A stretch of DNA of 64,000 nt from CALJFL01 sp047633055 (GTDB lineage: Bacteria; Pseudomonadota; Gammaproteobacteria; Pseudomonadales; Halieaceae), in the NCBI GenBank assembly GCA_047633055.1, contig JBLIEI010000006.1, forward strand, positions 18,643 to 82,642, read 5' to 3'. Within the stretch, counting starts at the first letter, position 1. Each line of letters opens with the position of its first letter. This document shows positions 7,910 through 15,677 of the stretch, piece after piece. The translations under genes and the position numbers were made by a program. The notes under the pieces were generated by a model, which ran no database searches, was not told the DNA's origin, and saw nothing but the letters and a program-made list of their open reading frames with translations.

Positions 7910-8773
7910 TTGAAAAGTCTGGCTGAATTTGTCATGCGCGGTCGGTTCCAGGCACTGCTGGTTACACTGGCGGGCGCCGGGAGCTTAATGTTTTGCTGGA
8001 TCAGTGCCGCCGTAATAGCACTGGTTACTCTGCGCCAAGGCTTAGGGCAGGGCGCCTGGCTATTGATGTGGGCGCTATTACCCGCTGGAGTGTTGCTGTA
8101 CGCCTTTGGTGACAGTAGTCCGCTATTGCTGCTTATTGGCACAAGCGTATTGGCGCTCGTTCTGCGCGGTACCGTGAGTTTACAGCTGACAATACTTGCC
8201 GGAATTGCGGTCGGTGGCGTTACCGGCGTGGCGCTGATTGCTTTTGGCGGCGAGTTCCTGGATCAGTTGGTGGAATTCTTTGCAGAGTTTCTGACCAATT
8301 TGGAGCAGCAGTTGTCGGACGGTGGGCAGCAACAAATTGAGTTAGTGCGCCCCACGGCCCTGCAACTTGCGGGCATGATGGGGGCCGGCAACGGGTTTGG
8401 CACGGTTATGTGTCTGTTGCTAGCACGTTATTGGCAGGCTGCACTGTATAACCCGGGCGGGTTTAGTGAAGAGTTTCAGGCTTTACGCTATTCGCCCACA
8501 TTGGCACTGGCAATGTCTGGTGCAGCCATAGCAGTGGCAAGCTTGGGCCCGGACTACCGGACTTGGGCAATTATTTGCATGATCCCACTTAATTTCGCGG
8601 GACTTGCGTTGGTCCATGCTCGCGCTCAGGCGCGGGGACAGGGCAGGGGGTGGTTAACCGGGTTTTACCTGGCTTGGCTTCTTTTTGACCCGGTGAAGTT
8701 AATAGTAGTATTTGCTGCCATCGCAGACAGCTGGATGGACTTTCGTCAGCGTTGGCAAAAGAAGCAAAGCTAG
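7910..8773 (+). CDS. DUF2232 (YybS-like) integral membrane protein
   Basis: The 287-residue, very hydrophobic protein has about six to eight predicted membrane segments, for example LVTLAGAGSLMFCWISAAVIALVTL and LLLIGTSVLALVLRGTVSL by eye. It matches DUF2232 proteins, which sit between rpsR and rplI in Pseudomonas and relatives. Molecular function is unknown; related YybS genes also lie near ribosomal or replication genes. The start chosen is TTG at 7910; an ATG at 7934 is an alternative. It is co-directional with rpsR (55-base gap) and its end lies 50 bases before rplI, so one transcript is likely. Confidence 0.8.
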   Translation: MKSLAEFVMRGRFQALLVTLAGAGSLMFCWISAAVIALVTLRQGLGQGAWLLMWALLPAGVLLYAFGDSSPLLLLIGTSVLALVLRGTVSLQLTILAGIAVGGVTGVALIAFGGEFLDQLVEFFAEFLTNLEQQLSDGGQQQIELVRPTALQLAGMMGAGNGFGTVMCLLLARYWQAALYNPGGFSEEFQALRYSPTLALAMSGAAIAVASLGPDYRTWAIICMIPLNFAGLALVHARAQARGQGRGWLTGFYLAWLLFDPVKLIVVFAAIADSWMDFRQRWQKKQS

Positions 8774-8823
8774 AATTTTTTGAAGCTAGTGGGAACACGG
8801 TTCCCCAAACAGAGGTTAGTAAG

Positions 8824-9273
8824 ATGGACGTCATTTTGCTGGAAAATATTGGTAACTTGGGTAGCCTTGGTGACAAGGTTGATGTCAAAGCGGGCTACGG
8901 TCGGAATTTTCTGATTCCTCAGGGCAAAGCGGTTGCGGCGACTGACAGTAATGTCGCTCAGTTTGAAATCCGCCGTGCTGAACTGGAAGCAGCAGCTGCA
9001 GACACTTTGGGCGCCGCTGAAATTCGCGCTCAGGCTATTAATGCGCTGGAGCCTATTTCAATCGAGGCCAACTCGGGCGAAGAAGGTAAGTTGTTCGGCT
9101 CTGTGGGTACTCGCGACATCGCCGCTGCGGTAACTGCTGCGGGTTGTGATGTCGATAAGTCCGAAGTGCGATTGCCTGAAGGCGCGTTGCGTGAGCTGGG
9201 TGAGTACGAAATTGCTATTCAGATTCACAGTGACGTCACTGCCACTGTGTCTGTGGCTGTCATTCCCGAGTAA
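8824..9273 (+). CDS. rplI: 50S ribosomal protein L9
   Basis: The 149-residue protein begins MDVILLENIGNLGSLGDKVD and continues VKAGYGRNFLIPQGKAV, the L9 N-terminal rRNA-binding domain. A helical connector and a C-terminal domain with EGKLFGSVGTRDIA follow. The frame is open further upstream to 8752, but the ATG at 8824 gives the canonical L9 start and is preceded by AGAGG. Last gene of the rpsF unit, with a hairpin terminator 45 bases downstream. Confidence 0.97.
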   Translation: MDVILLENIGNLGSLGDKVDVKAGYGRNFLIPQGKAVAATDSNVAQFEIRRAELEAAAADTLGAAEIRAQAINALEPISIEANSGEEGKLFGSVGTRDIAAAVTAAGCDVDKSEVRLPEGALRELGEYEIAIQIHSDVTATVSVAVIPE

Positions 9274-9317
9274 GTCGTCTTGTCGGGGCTCGCTGTGCGA
9301 GTCCGACACGATTTTAG

Positions 9318-9350
9318 AATGCACTGGCTGTTCACAGTCGGTGCATTTTT
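9318..9350 (+). terminator. rho-independent terminator after rplI
   Basis: AATGCAC (9318-9324) pairs with GTGCATT (9341-9347), and inside it GGCTG pairs with CAGTC (one G-T pair) around a TTCA loop. The stem is followed by a T-run to 9350. It separates the ribosomal operon from dnaB. Confidence 0.75.
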
Positions 9351-9418
9351 GGTTTTTGCTTCTTCTGCCGGATTAATTTGGTTACTCTGTGCAGTCCTAA
9401 TAATGACCTAGCAGGCTC

Positions 9419-10828
9419 ATGTCAGACCGCGATTACCCCGATAATGTTTCTGAATTGCCTTACCCGGGTGATGGCGACGTCGCACGCATTAAAATGCAGC
9501 CGCATTCTATTGAGGCTGAACAATCCGTGTTGGGTGGGCTACTACTGTCGGCAGACGGATGGGACTCCGTAGCCGAGGCGGTCACTGCCAAAGACTTCTA
9601 CCGCGCGGATCATCGGCTTATTTTTCGCCAAATTGCCAGACTGGCGGAGGAATCCGAGCCTGTCGATGTCATTACAGTGGCAGACAAGCTTCAGGCCAAT
9701 GGCGAGCTAGAGGCCGCCGGTGGCTTACCTTACTTGGCTGAACTCGCCCAGAACACGCCCAGCGCCTCCAACATCCGGGCCTACGGTCAGGTCGTACGAG
9801 AGCGTGCGAGCCTGCGCGAATTGATTGCGGCGGCCCAGGAAATCGCCGACAGCGGCTTCAATCCCGAAGGTCGAACCTCCCATGACCTGATTGATGAGGC
9901 CGAGCGCCGAATCATGCAAATCACTGAGCAGGGTCCTAAAGCCGGCGGTCCGCAGGAAGTGAATCCGTTGCTCAAGGCCGCTTTGGCACGGATCGAAGAT
10001 CTATTCAATTCAGGGGGTGATATCACCGGTCTGAGCACCGGCTTTGCGGATCTCGACGGTATGACCTCTGGCTTACAACCTTCCGACCTCGTGATTGTCG
10101 CCGGCAGACCCTCAATGGGTAAGACCAGCTTCGCTATGAATCTGGTTGAGAACGCCGTTATGGCACAGAAGAAGCCTATCCTGGTCTTCAGTATGGAAAT
10201 GCCGGCAGAACAATTGGTGATGCGTATGTTGTCGTCCATTGGCAGGATCAACCAATCTCGCATACGCAATGGCAAGCTGGAGCAGGAGGATTGGCCCAAA
10301 CTCAGCGCTGCAGTTAGCAAGCTGAAAGATGTGCCACTGTACATTGATGATACAGCGGCGCTAAGCCCCACTGAATTGCGTAGCCGTGCTCGCCGGATAG
10401 CCCGCGAAAACAACGGCGAGTTGGGCATGATCATGGTCGACTACATGCAGCTGATGCAAATCACTGGCTCGTCTGAAGGCAGGACGGCGGAGATATCGGA
10501 GATTTCACGAAATCTGAAGGCGATCGCCAAAGAATTCACCTGCCCGGTGGTCGCATTGTCACAGCTGAACCGCTCTCTCGAGCAGCGGCCCAATAAACGG
10601 CCAATCAACTCTGACTTGCGAGAATCCGGTGCGATCGAGCAGGACGCCGACGTCATTATGTTCATCTACCGAGACGAGGTGTACAACGAGGACTCTCCCG
10701 ACAAAGGTACGGCTGAGATTATTATAGGTAAGCAGCGGAATGGTCCTATTGGTACCACCAGGCTAGCGTTTCAAGGGGAGTTTACCCGGTTTGAGAATCT
10801 TGCCCGGGGCAATTACGACGAACATTGA
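9419..10828 (+). CDS. dnaB: replicative DNA helicase DnaB
   Basis: DnaB is the hexameric 5'-3' helicase that unwinds the chromosomal fork and recruits primase. The 469-residue protein has the N-terminal DnaB domain (PHSIEAEQSVLGGLLLS, ~28-130), a linker, and the RecA-like motor with Walker A GRPSMGKTS, Walker B MIMVDYMQLM, and the conserved LSQLNRSLEQRPNKRP and GAIEQDADVIMFIYRDE blocks. No intein is present. It lies head-on to the pair at 10956-12681 that looks like a phage-derived helicase loader. Confidence 0.98.
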   Translation: MSDRDYPDNVSELPYPGDGDVARIKMQPHSIEAEQSVLGGLLLSADGWDSVAEAVTAKDFYRADHRLIFRQIARLAEESEPVDVITVADKLQANGELEAAGGLPYLAELAQNTPSASNIRAYGQVVRERASLRELIAAAQEIADSGFNPEGRTSHDLIDEAERRIMQITEQGPKAGGPQEVNPLLKAALARIEDLFNSGGDITGLSTGFADLDGMTSGLQPSDLVIVAGRPSMGKTSFAMNLVENAVMAQKKPILVFSMEMPAEQLVMRMLSSIGRINQSRIRNGKLEQEDWPKLSAAVSKLKDVPLYIDDTAALSPTELRSRARRIARENNGELGMIMVDYMQLMQITGSSEGRTAEISEISRNLKAIAKEFTCPVVALSQLNRSLEQRPNKRPINSDLRESGAIEQDADVIMFIYRDEVYNEDSPDKGTAEIIIGKQRNGPIGTTRLAFQGEFTRFENLARGNYDEH

Positions 10829-10955
10829 TTTTCAACACTTTGCATGCCTTCCGAAGCCTTGTCTTACCCGGAATGTTTGAACCTCGCGCCACTGTTATTT
10901 AACGCGGCCTGAGGGAGGCTCTACGCGCATTGCGTGATTGTGAGGTCAGGGTTAG

Positions 10956-11639
10956 TTAGAATCCAGCCTGCTCCCGAAGTTTCCTAAGCTCTGCCAACTG
11001 CTCCTCCTTAGACAACGGAGCAGAAGACGGCTTTTCGAGAGCCTCAGGCTCCGGAACCTTCAATTGCTCACCGCGCAACACGCGGCTGCAATACGTCTGG
11101 TAATGCTCGCGATAAACGGGCCAGCTTGTCCGCTCCGTATTGCTGGCCAGGAAAAACCAATCGCTGTCGCGGCCAGCAAGGTAAACCGCCGGGTGGCTCC
11201 AGGCCTGCGCTGAGCGCGGAGAGGGTGCGCGGCAGGCTTCCATATAGGCATCGTGAGGGGCAGGTAAACCCATGTCGACCAGACCCTGCTGGCAGCATTC
11301 GTGCATGCGGTTCAAGGTAGGCAGGTATTCACTGTGCTCGATCGCGTGTTTGGCGCCCTTGAGTATCTGCTCTACCGGGTAATCGTGCAGTGAGTCCAGC
11401 CACAGCTTCTTTATTTGATTGAGTTGATCGCCGCCCGGATAGGCGGCGTAATATTGATTGTGGTAGTTCAGGCGAAACAGCGCGAAAACCTGATTGATCG
11501 CTTCTACATGCGCCTCGCTGGATAACTTGCGCTGGGCTTCGCTTTCCCCTTCACTCCGCCCAGGAGGTGTCGCTGAGGTCGTCTGCGAGGCTTCTATCCC
11601 TTGTGCGACCCTTTGAATCAGGTTTTTGCTGTCCGCCAT
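10956..11639 (-). CDS. lambda P-like putative helicase loader (DopE-like)
   Basis: The 227-residue soluble protein carries a central region (~45-125) like phage replication protein P: INQVFALFRLNYHNQYYAAY, then LNQIKKLWLDSLHDYPVEQI and a LPTLNRMHECCQQ stretch. An acidic, Pro/Ser-rich tail ends with a coiled LSKEEQLAELRKLREQAGF helix. Lambda P brings DnaB to an origin-bound initiator. Published phylogenomics described domesticated lambda O/P pairs, dopC and dopE, in gammaproteobacteria lacking DnaC and DciA; this gene, adjacent to dnaB and overlapping a DnaT/O-like gene, fits DopE. It overlaps the upstream gene by 89 bases in another frame. The family call is by recognition; loading activity is inference. 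Confidence 0.65.
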   Translation of the reverse strand: MADSKNLIQRVAQGIEASQTTSATPPGRSEGESEAQRKLSSEAHVEAINQVFALFRLNYHNQYYAAYPGGDQLNQIKKLWLDSLHDYPVEQILKGAKHAIEHSEYLPTLNRMHECCQQGLVDMGLPAPHDAYMEACRAPSPRSAQAWSHPAVYLAGRDSDWFFLASNTERTSWPVYREHYQTYCSRVLRGEQLKVPEPEALEKPSSAPLSKEEQLAELRKLREQAGF

Positions 11640-12681
11640 GTCTGCTGTCCGTTTGTTGCATCTGATGCCGTTTGGCCCAGTGGTATTTTACATGCTGAAT
11701 GAACTTACTGTTCCAGGACGTGAGGGCCTGGTTGGTGTCTCGCCAGTAAACAATAAATTCCGGCAATAGTGTGAGGGCGAAATCCTGATCAATGTGTGAC
11801 AAGTGTAGTATGTCGAAAACGTCTGCATTGGGCTGCCACTGTTCGGTTATTCGCTTTGGTTCCGTACTGTGTTCCAGACCCGAGCTGTATTTAGCCCACT
11901 GTAGGCGGATGTGCTGCACAAATTTTGAGTTTAGCTCCTTGGGAGCACTGCCGCGCTCGCGCCAGTATAGGACAAATTCGGGAATAGCTTCACTGATGAA
12001 AGTGGCGTCGATGCCGGCGCGGACCATGATTTCCTGTGCGTCCTCACTGGGGCGCCAATATTTGTCCAGTGGCAGAATTTTCTGGACCTCAAAGGATTCG
12101 GCCTGGTGTTGTTGCGCGCGCCGCCAGCTACTTATGACCAGCTGACGAAACTTGTTCTCCCAAGCGTGACTGGTTTCACCGCGTTCGCGCCAGTAAAAGA
12201 TGAAATCTTCCAGTTGGTCTACCGCAAACTGACGCGGTATATTATGGTTGAGTGCCAATAGCTGGAGCATGTCTTCACTGGGTGACCAGTTTTCGGGCAA
12301 GGTTCCGGAACTGCGTCGAGATACGGGTGTAGGCGGAGGTGGGACATTGATGGGTTCACGGTTTGAGCGTACGGGCTCATTCATGGCAAACACCAGTCGA
12401 TCCTCGGTGTGCAAAGGTGGTGAATCGATCAGTATTACGCCCTTATCGACCAGGCTCCGGGAGATACGATGTAGGTCGATGGCGTTCCAAAATGGCAGTG
12501 AGCGCAGTAGGTATTGCCGCGTTATGCTAAGCCAGGCGAAACCATTACGATGTTGCGGTGATTGTAGGTCCAATTGTGCGTGCAGGTGTTGCAGCAGAAT
12601 CGATTCTTCCAGGCCTATCGTCGCCGCCAAACCTGGTGAAAAAACCAGCTGGCGTTCGGGAACGAGGGAGGAATCTGACAT
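11551..12681 (-). CDS. O/DnaT-like primosomal protein with three tandem DnaT-type modules (DopC-like)
   Basis: Starting at the ATG at 12681, the protein has 376 residues. Residues ~8-105 look like a winged helix of the replication protein O or DnaD type (ERQLVFSPGLAATIGLEESI, then FAWLSITRQYLLRSLPFW). Three repeats of about 60 residues follow, at 131-190, 208-266 and 281-339, each reading roughly W-x-P-x-x-D ... F ... EF-hydrophobic-YWR ... W/L-N-x-KF ... H ... W. This is the DnaT DNA-binding pattern, which enteric DnaT has once. The tail is basic then acidic. The frame is open to 12828, but the upstream part overlaps radA and looks non-coding. It is divergent from radA and overlaps the P-like gene. 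A role with it at oriC or at restarted forks is inference. Confidence 0.65.
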   Translation of the reverse strand: MSDSSLVPERQLVFSPGLAATIGLEESILLQHLHAQLDLQSPQHRNGFAWLSITRQYLLRSLPFWNAIDLHRISRSLVDKGVILIDSPPLHTEDRLVFAMNEPVRSNREPINVPPPPTPVSRRSSGTLPENWSPSEDMLQLLALNHNIPRQFAVDQLEDFIFYWRERGETSHAWENKFRQLVISSWRRAQQHQAESFEVQKILPLDKYWRPSEDAQEIMVRAGIDATFISEAIPEFVLYWRERGSAPKELNSKFVQHIRLQWAKYSSGLEHSTEPKRITEQWQPNADVFDILHLSHIDQDFALTLLPEFIVYWRDTNQALTSWNSKFIQHVKYHWAKRHQMQQTDSRHGGQQKPDSKGRTRDRSLADDLSDTSWAE

Positions 12682-12740
12682 GCTTATACCGGCAATTGTG
12701 TTGAAGTCTGCTAGGATACGTTTTTTCCGCGGGGACAGGA

Positions 12741-14123
12741 ATGGCAAAACAAAAAACGGCCTTCGTTTGTAACGATTGTGGCTCAGATTATGCAAAGTGG
12801 CAGGGGCAATGCAACGACTGCGGTGCATGGAATGTTATTGTGGAAATTCGTCTGGGCCCGCTCAAAGGCTCGGGCCGCGCTGGTTCCGGGGGCAGAGCAA
12901 AACGCGGTGGCTTTACCGGCGAGTTAGCACAAGCCCGCGTACTCCAAGATATAGACTTTGAGGACCTGCCGCGCTTCAGCAGTGGTGCTGAGGAATTTGA
13001 TCGGGTACTCGGGGGAGGGTTCGTCCCCGGCTCGTCCATACTGATTGGCGGTAATCCCGGCGCTGGGAAGAGCACACTTCTGCTGCAAACTATGTGCCAT
13101 CTGGCCGGCAATATGGAAGCTCTTTATGTTACCGGAGAGGAGTCGCCCCAACAGGTTGCCATGCGGGCGCAGCGCCTGGGTCTGGCGACTGATAAATTGC
13201 GGTTGATGGCGGAAACCAACGTCGAGGCAATTGTCGCAGCTGCGGATGAATACAAGCCCAGGGTGCTAGTGGTCGACTCCATCCAGGTTGTACACACCGA
13301 TGAAATTGCATCGGCACCGGGGAGTGTCTCTCAGGTGCGCGAGTGTGCAGCCTATCTCACACGGCTGGCCAAACAAACCGGGATGGTGCTTTTGCTGGTG
13401 GGCCACGTGACCAAAGAAGGTTCGCTGGCAGGTCCTAAGGTTCTAGAGCATATGATTGATTGCTCTATCTTGCTGGAGGGCAGTGATGATTCACGTTTTC
13501 GTACCCTGAGAGGCCAGAAAAATCGTTTTGGGGCGGTTAATGAGTTGGGCATATTTGCGATGACCGACAAGGGTATGCGGGAGGTTAAAAACCCTTCGGC
13601 AATATTTCTCGATCGTAGTGAAGAACCCGCATCGGGTAGCGCAGTCATGGTGGTTTGGGAGGGGACCAGGCCGCTTCTGGTGGAGATTCAAGCGCTGGTA
13701 GACGACAGTCAGATGGGGAACCCTCGGCGAGTGGCGGTTGGACTGGAGCAAAATCGGCTGGCCATGCTGTTGGCCGTGTTACATCGTCATGGTGGCCTGC
13801 AGGTGGGGGATCAGGATGTATTCGCCAATGTGGTTGGCGGGGTGAAAGTGTTGGAGACCAGCGCCGACCTGGCACTATTACTGGCAATCGTCTCCAGTTT
13901 CAGAGACCGACAGCTGCCACGCGATATGGTGATTTTCGGCGAGGTCGGTTTGTCCGGAGAAATTCGACCGGTCCCCAGCGGGCAGGAACGATTGTCTGAG
14001 GCCGCCAAGCATGGGTTCAAGCGGGCCATCGTGCCTCGTGGCAATGCCCCTAAAAGCGTCGTGAAGGGAATGGAGGTGATTGCGGTCTCTAAGCTTTCGG
14101 AGGCCCTGGCGGCCGTCGAATGA
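12741..14123 (+). CDS. radA: DNA recombination/repair protein RadA
   Basis: RadA is a RecA-like helicase that extends branch migration during recombination. The 460-residue protein shows the N-terminal zinc finger (C10, C13, C24, C27), the ATPase domain with Walker A GGNPGAGKST (~103-112), Walker B VLVVDSIQV, the diagnostic KNRFG motif (in GQKNRFGAVNELG), and the Lon-like C-terminal domain (LAMLLAVLHRHGGLQ, FGEVGLSGEIRPV). The ATG follows a GGGGACAGGA ribosome binding site. It is divergent from the DopC-like gene with 59 bases between starts. Confidence 0.97.
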   Translation: MAKQKTAFVCNDCGSDYAKWQGQCNDCGAWNVIVEIRLGPLKGSGRAGSGGRAKRGGFTGELAQARVLQDIDFEDLPRFSSGAEEFDRVLGGGFVPGSSILIGGNPGAGKSTLLLQTMCHLAGNMEALYVTGEESPQQVAMRAQRLGLATDKLRLMAETNVEAIVAAADEYKPRVLVVDSIQVVHTDEIASAPGSVSQVRECAAYLTRLAKQTGMVLLLVGHVTKEGSLAGPKVLEHMIDCSILLEGSDDSRFRTLRGQKNRFGAVNELGIFAMTDKGMREVKNPSAIFLDRSEEPASGSAVMVVWEGTRPLLVEIQALVDDSQMGNPRRVAVGLEQNRLAMLLAVLHRHGGLQVGDQDVFANVVGGVKVLETSADLALLLAIVSSFRDRQLPRDMVIFGEVGLSGEIRPVPSGQERLSEAAKHGFKRAIVPRGNAPKSVVKGMEVIAVSKLSEALAAVE

Positions 14124-14159
14124 TCATTTTCACTATTGTAGTTTGTCTCGGCTTGTCTT

Positions 14160-15233
14160 ATGCATAGGCCCATGGATCAAGTTGCGGCTCAGACCGATCG
14201 CCCCTCCACCGATATGGAATTCTCTCCGGGCATTCACGTCTGTGTTCGGACTCATGTCGCGCAGCGCAAGCACAACGAAGACGCTTTTTTGGTGGGACCC
14301 GACACCTCCGTGGTGGTGATTGCTGATGGTGTAGGCGGACACAATGCCGGGGAGGTCGCCAGTCGAATGACGGGTGAGGCCATTCAGGAAGAAATGCTGC
14401 GCAGCGGAGATCTGGAGCAGGCGGTAAGATTTGCCAATCAGCAAGTTATGGCTGGCGTTGCGACCGGAGTAGGCCAGGAAGGCATGGCGTCCACTGTGGT
14501 TGCAGCTCACATGGAAGGGCCGAAGTTTGATATCGCCTGGGTCGGAGACAGTCGCACTTATCTCTGGGATGGATCGCTACATTTGCTGACTCGCGATCAT
14601 TCCTTCGTCGCTGCACAACTGGAGATGGGCAAGATAACGCTGGAGGAAGCACGCAACCACCCTCGTAAGAACGTTATCGTACAAGCTATTGGTTTGCATA
14701 AAGATGGTGATTTAAAAGTGGGTCGTAATTCGGGAGCACTGGCCCCTGGAGAGACCCTGCTGCTGTGTACTGATGGGTTGAACGATATTTTGGAAAATTT
14801 GCAGATATCCGCGGTCCTCTCCCTGAAGTCATCGCTGGCAGAAAAATGCGAGGGCCTTATTCAGGCTGCGTTGGCAGCTGGCGGTCGAGATAACGTTACG
14901 GTTGCCCTGCTGGGTGCTGATGTTTCGATGATAAGTACCGGCAAACGGCCCAGCACAGTCTGGAGTTTTGACCCAGAAACCGGTAAGTACGAGGGATTGC
15001 CCGAGTTACTGGACGATACGCACTTGAATCAGCCCATTGGTACCGAGATGAAGAAACGGCCGGGTACCACCGAGATGATGAAAATTGATGTGATGGAAGA
15101 AGTGCGTCTACGTTCTGGCGAACACCTCAGACCTGAGGTCAAACAAAGTAACACCGTCAGTTGGAATTGGCTGGTGCTGGCAATTACGGCAGTGGGTTTG
15201 GTGGCCGCCGCTGCGGCCCTTCTACTGCTGTAA
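14160..15233 (+). CDS. membrane-anchored PP2C-type Ser/Thr phosphatase
   Basis: A 357-residue protein with a cytoplasmic PP2C domain (~25-260): the N-terminal metal residues in RKHNEDAF and ADGVGGHNAGEVAS, then WVGDSRTYLW, LLCTDGLNDIL and GGRDNVTVALLG. A linker of ~70 residues and one membrane helix at the extreme C-terminus (NWLVLAITAVGLVAAAAALLLL) follow, so it is tail-anchored with the catalytic domain in the cytoplasm. Such phosphatases reverse Hanks-type kinase phosphorylation, and here no kinase gene is adjacent. ATG codons at 14160 and 14172 are both possible. It is 36 bases after radA and convergent with a PilZ gene. Confidence 0.85.
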   Translation: MHRPMDQVAAQTDRPSTDMEFSPGIHVCVRTHVAQRKHNEDAFLVGPDTSVVVIADGVGGHNAGEVASRMTGEAIQEEMLRSGDLEQAVRFANQQVMAGVATGVGQEGMASTVVAAHMEGPKFDIAWVGDSRTYLWDGSLHLLTRDHSFVAAQLEMGKITLEEARNHPRKNVIVQAIGLHKDGDLKVGRNSGALAPGETLLLCTDGLNDILENLQISAVLSLKSSLAEKCEGLIQAALAAGGRDNVTVALLGADVSMISTGKRPSTVWSFDPETGKYEGLPELLDDTHLNQPIGTEMKKRPGTTEMMKIDVMEEVRLRSGEHLRPEVKQSNTVSWNWLVLAITAVGLVAAAAALLLL

Positions 15234-15239
15234 GCTAAA

Positions 15240-15617
15240 TTATTCCAGTCTGCCCATTTCTTCGTCGAGCAGGGCAGGGTCTTCCATATGGGCGGCAAGC
15301 AGGTCTCTCAGATGACAGATGTTCTCCTTGTCCACATGTTCCACCGCAAACCCAAGCCGACCGGATTCCACGTGTTGCAGGTAGGCGTAGAGTTCCAGGG
15401 TCTGCTCGTCGTCAATGTGGATTAGCAAAGTGAAGGGCTGGTTGTACTGGGCATCCCAGAGGTCGGGTTGATCGGTAGTGGCGCCAGACAGAGACAGGTC
15501 TAGCAAGCGCTGATGCCAAACGCTACCGCCCTGATGGATTTCTACCGGCAAGTCCGGAGCAACTCGGGAGAAGCGTCGCAGTTCGGGTTTATGATCACTC
15601 ATGACGATGCTCTTCAT
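15240..15617 (-). CDS. PilZ-domain protein
   Basis: PilZ domains bind cyclic di-GMP. The 125-residue protein contains the two-part binding signature: RRFSRV near residues 14-19 (R-x-x-x-R) and DLSLSGA near 42-48 (D/N-x-S-x-x-G), and then the strand pattern of a single PilZ barrel and an acidic helical tail. It has no signal peptide or transmembrane segment, so it is a stand-alone cytoplasmic effector. An in-frame ATG at 15602 is an alternative start. Six bases separate its end from the phosphatase gene. The window also encodes a diguanylate cyclase (49157-50389). Confidence 0.8.
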   Translation of the reverse strand: MKSIVMSDHKPELRRFSRVAPDLPVEIHQGGSVWHQRLLDLSLSGATTDQPDLWDAQYNQPFTLLIHIDDEQTLELYAYLQHVESGRLGFAVEHVDKENICHLRDLLAAHMEDPALLDEEMGRLE

Positions 15618-15677
15618 ATTTTAAACACCCGTTAACTATAACGCTGCCGCAGCGGCATTGCGAGATTGTGCTCGGGC

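Noticed and set aside
12682..12828. N-terminal extension of the DopC-like gene (49 extra codons).
   Set aside because: It overlaps the start of radA on the other strand, has unusual composition and lies upstream of an ATG giving a well-formed protein.
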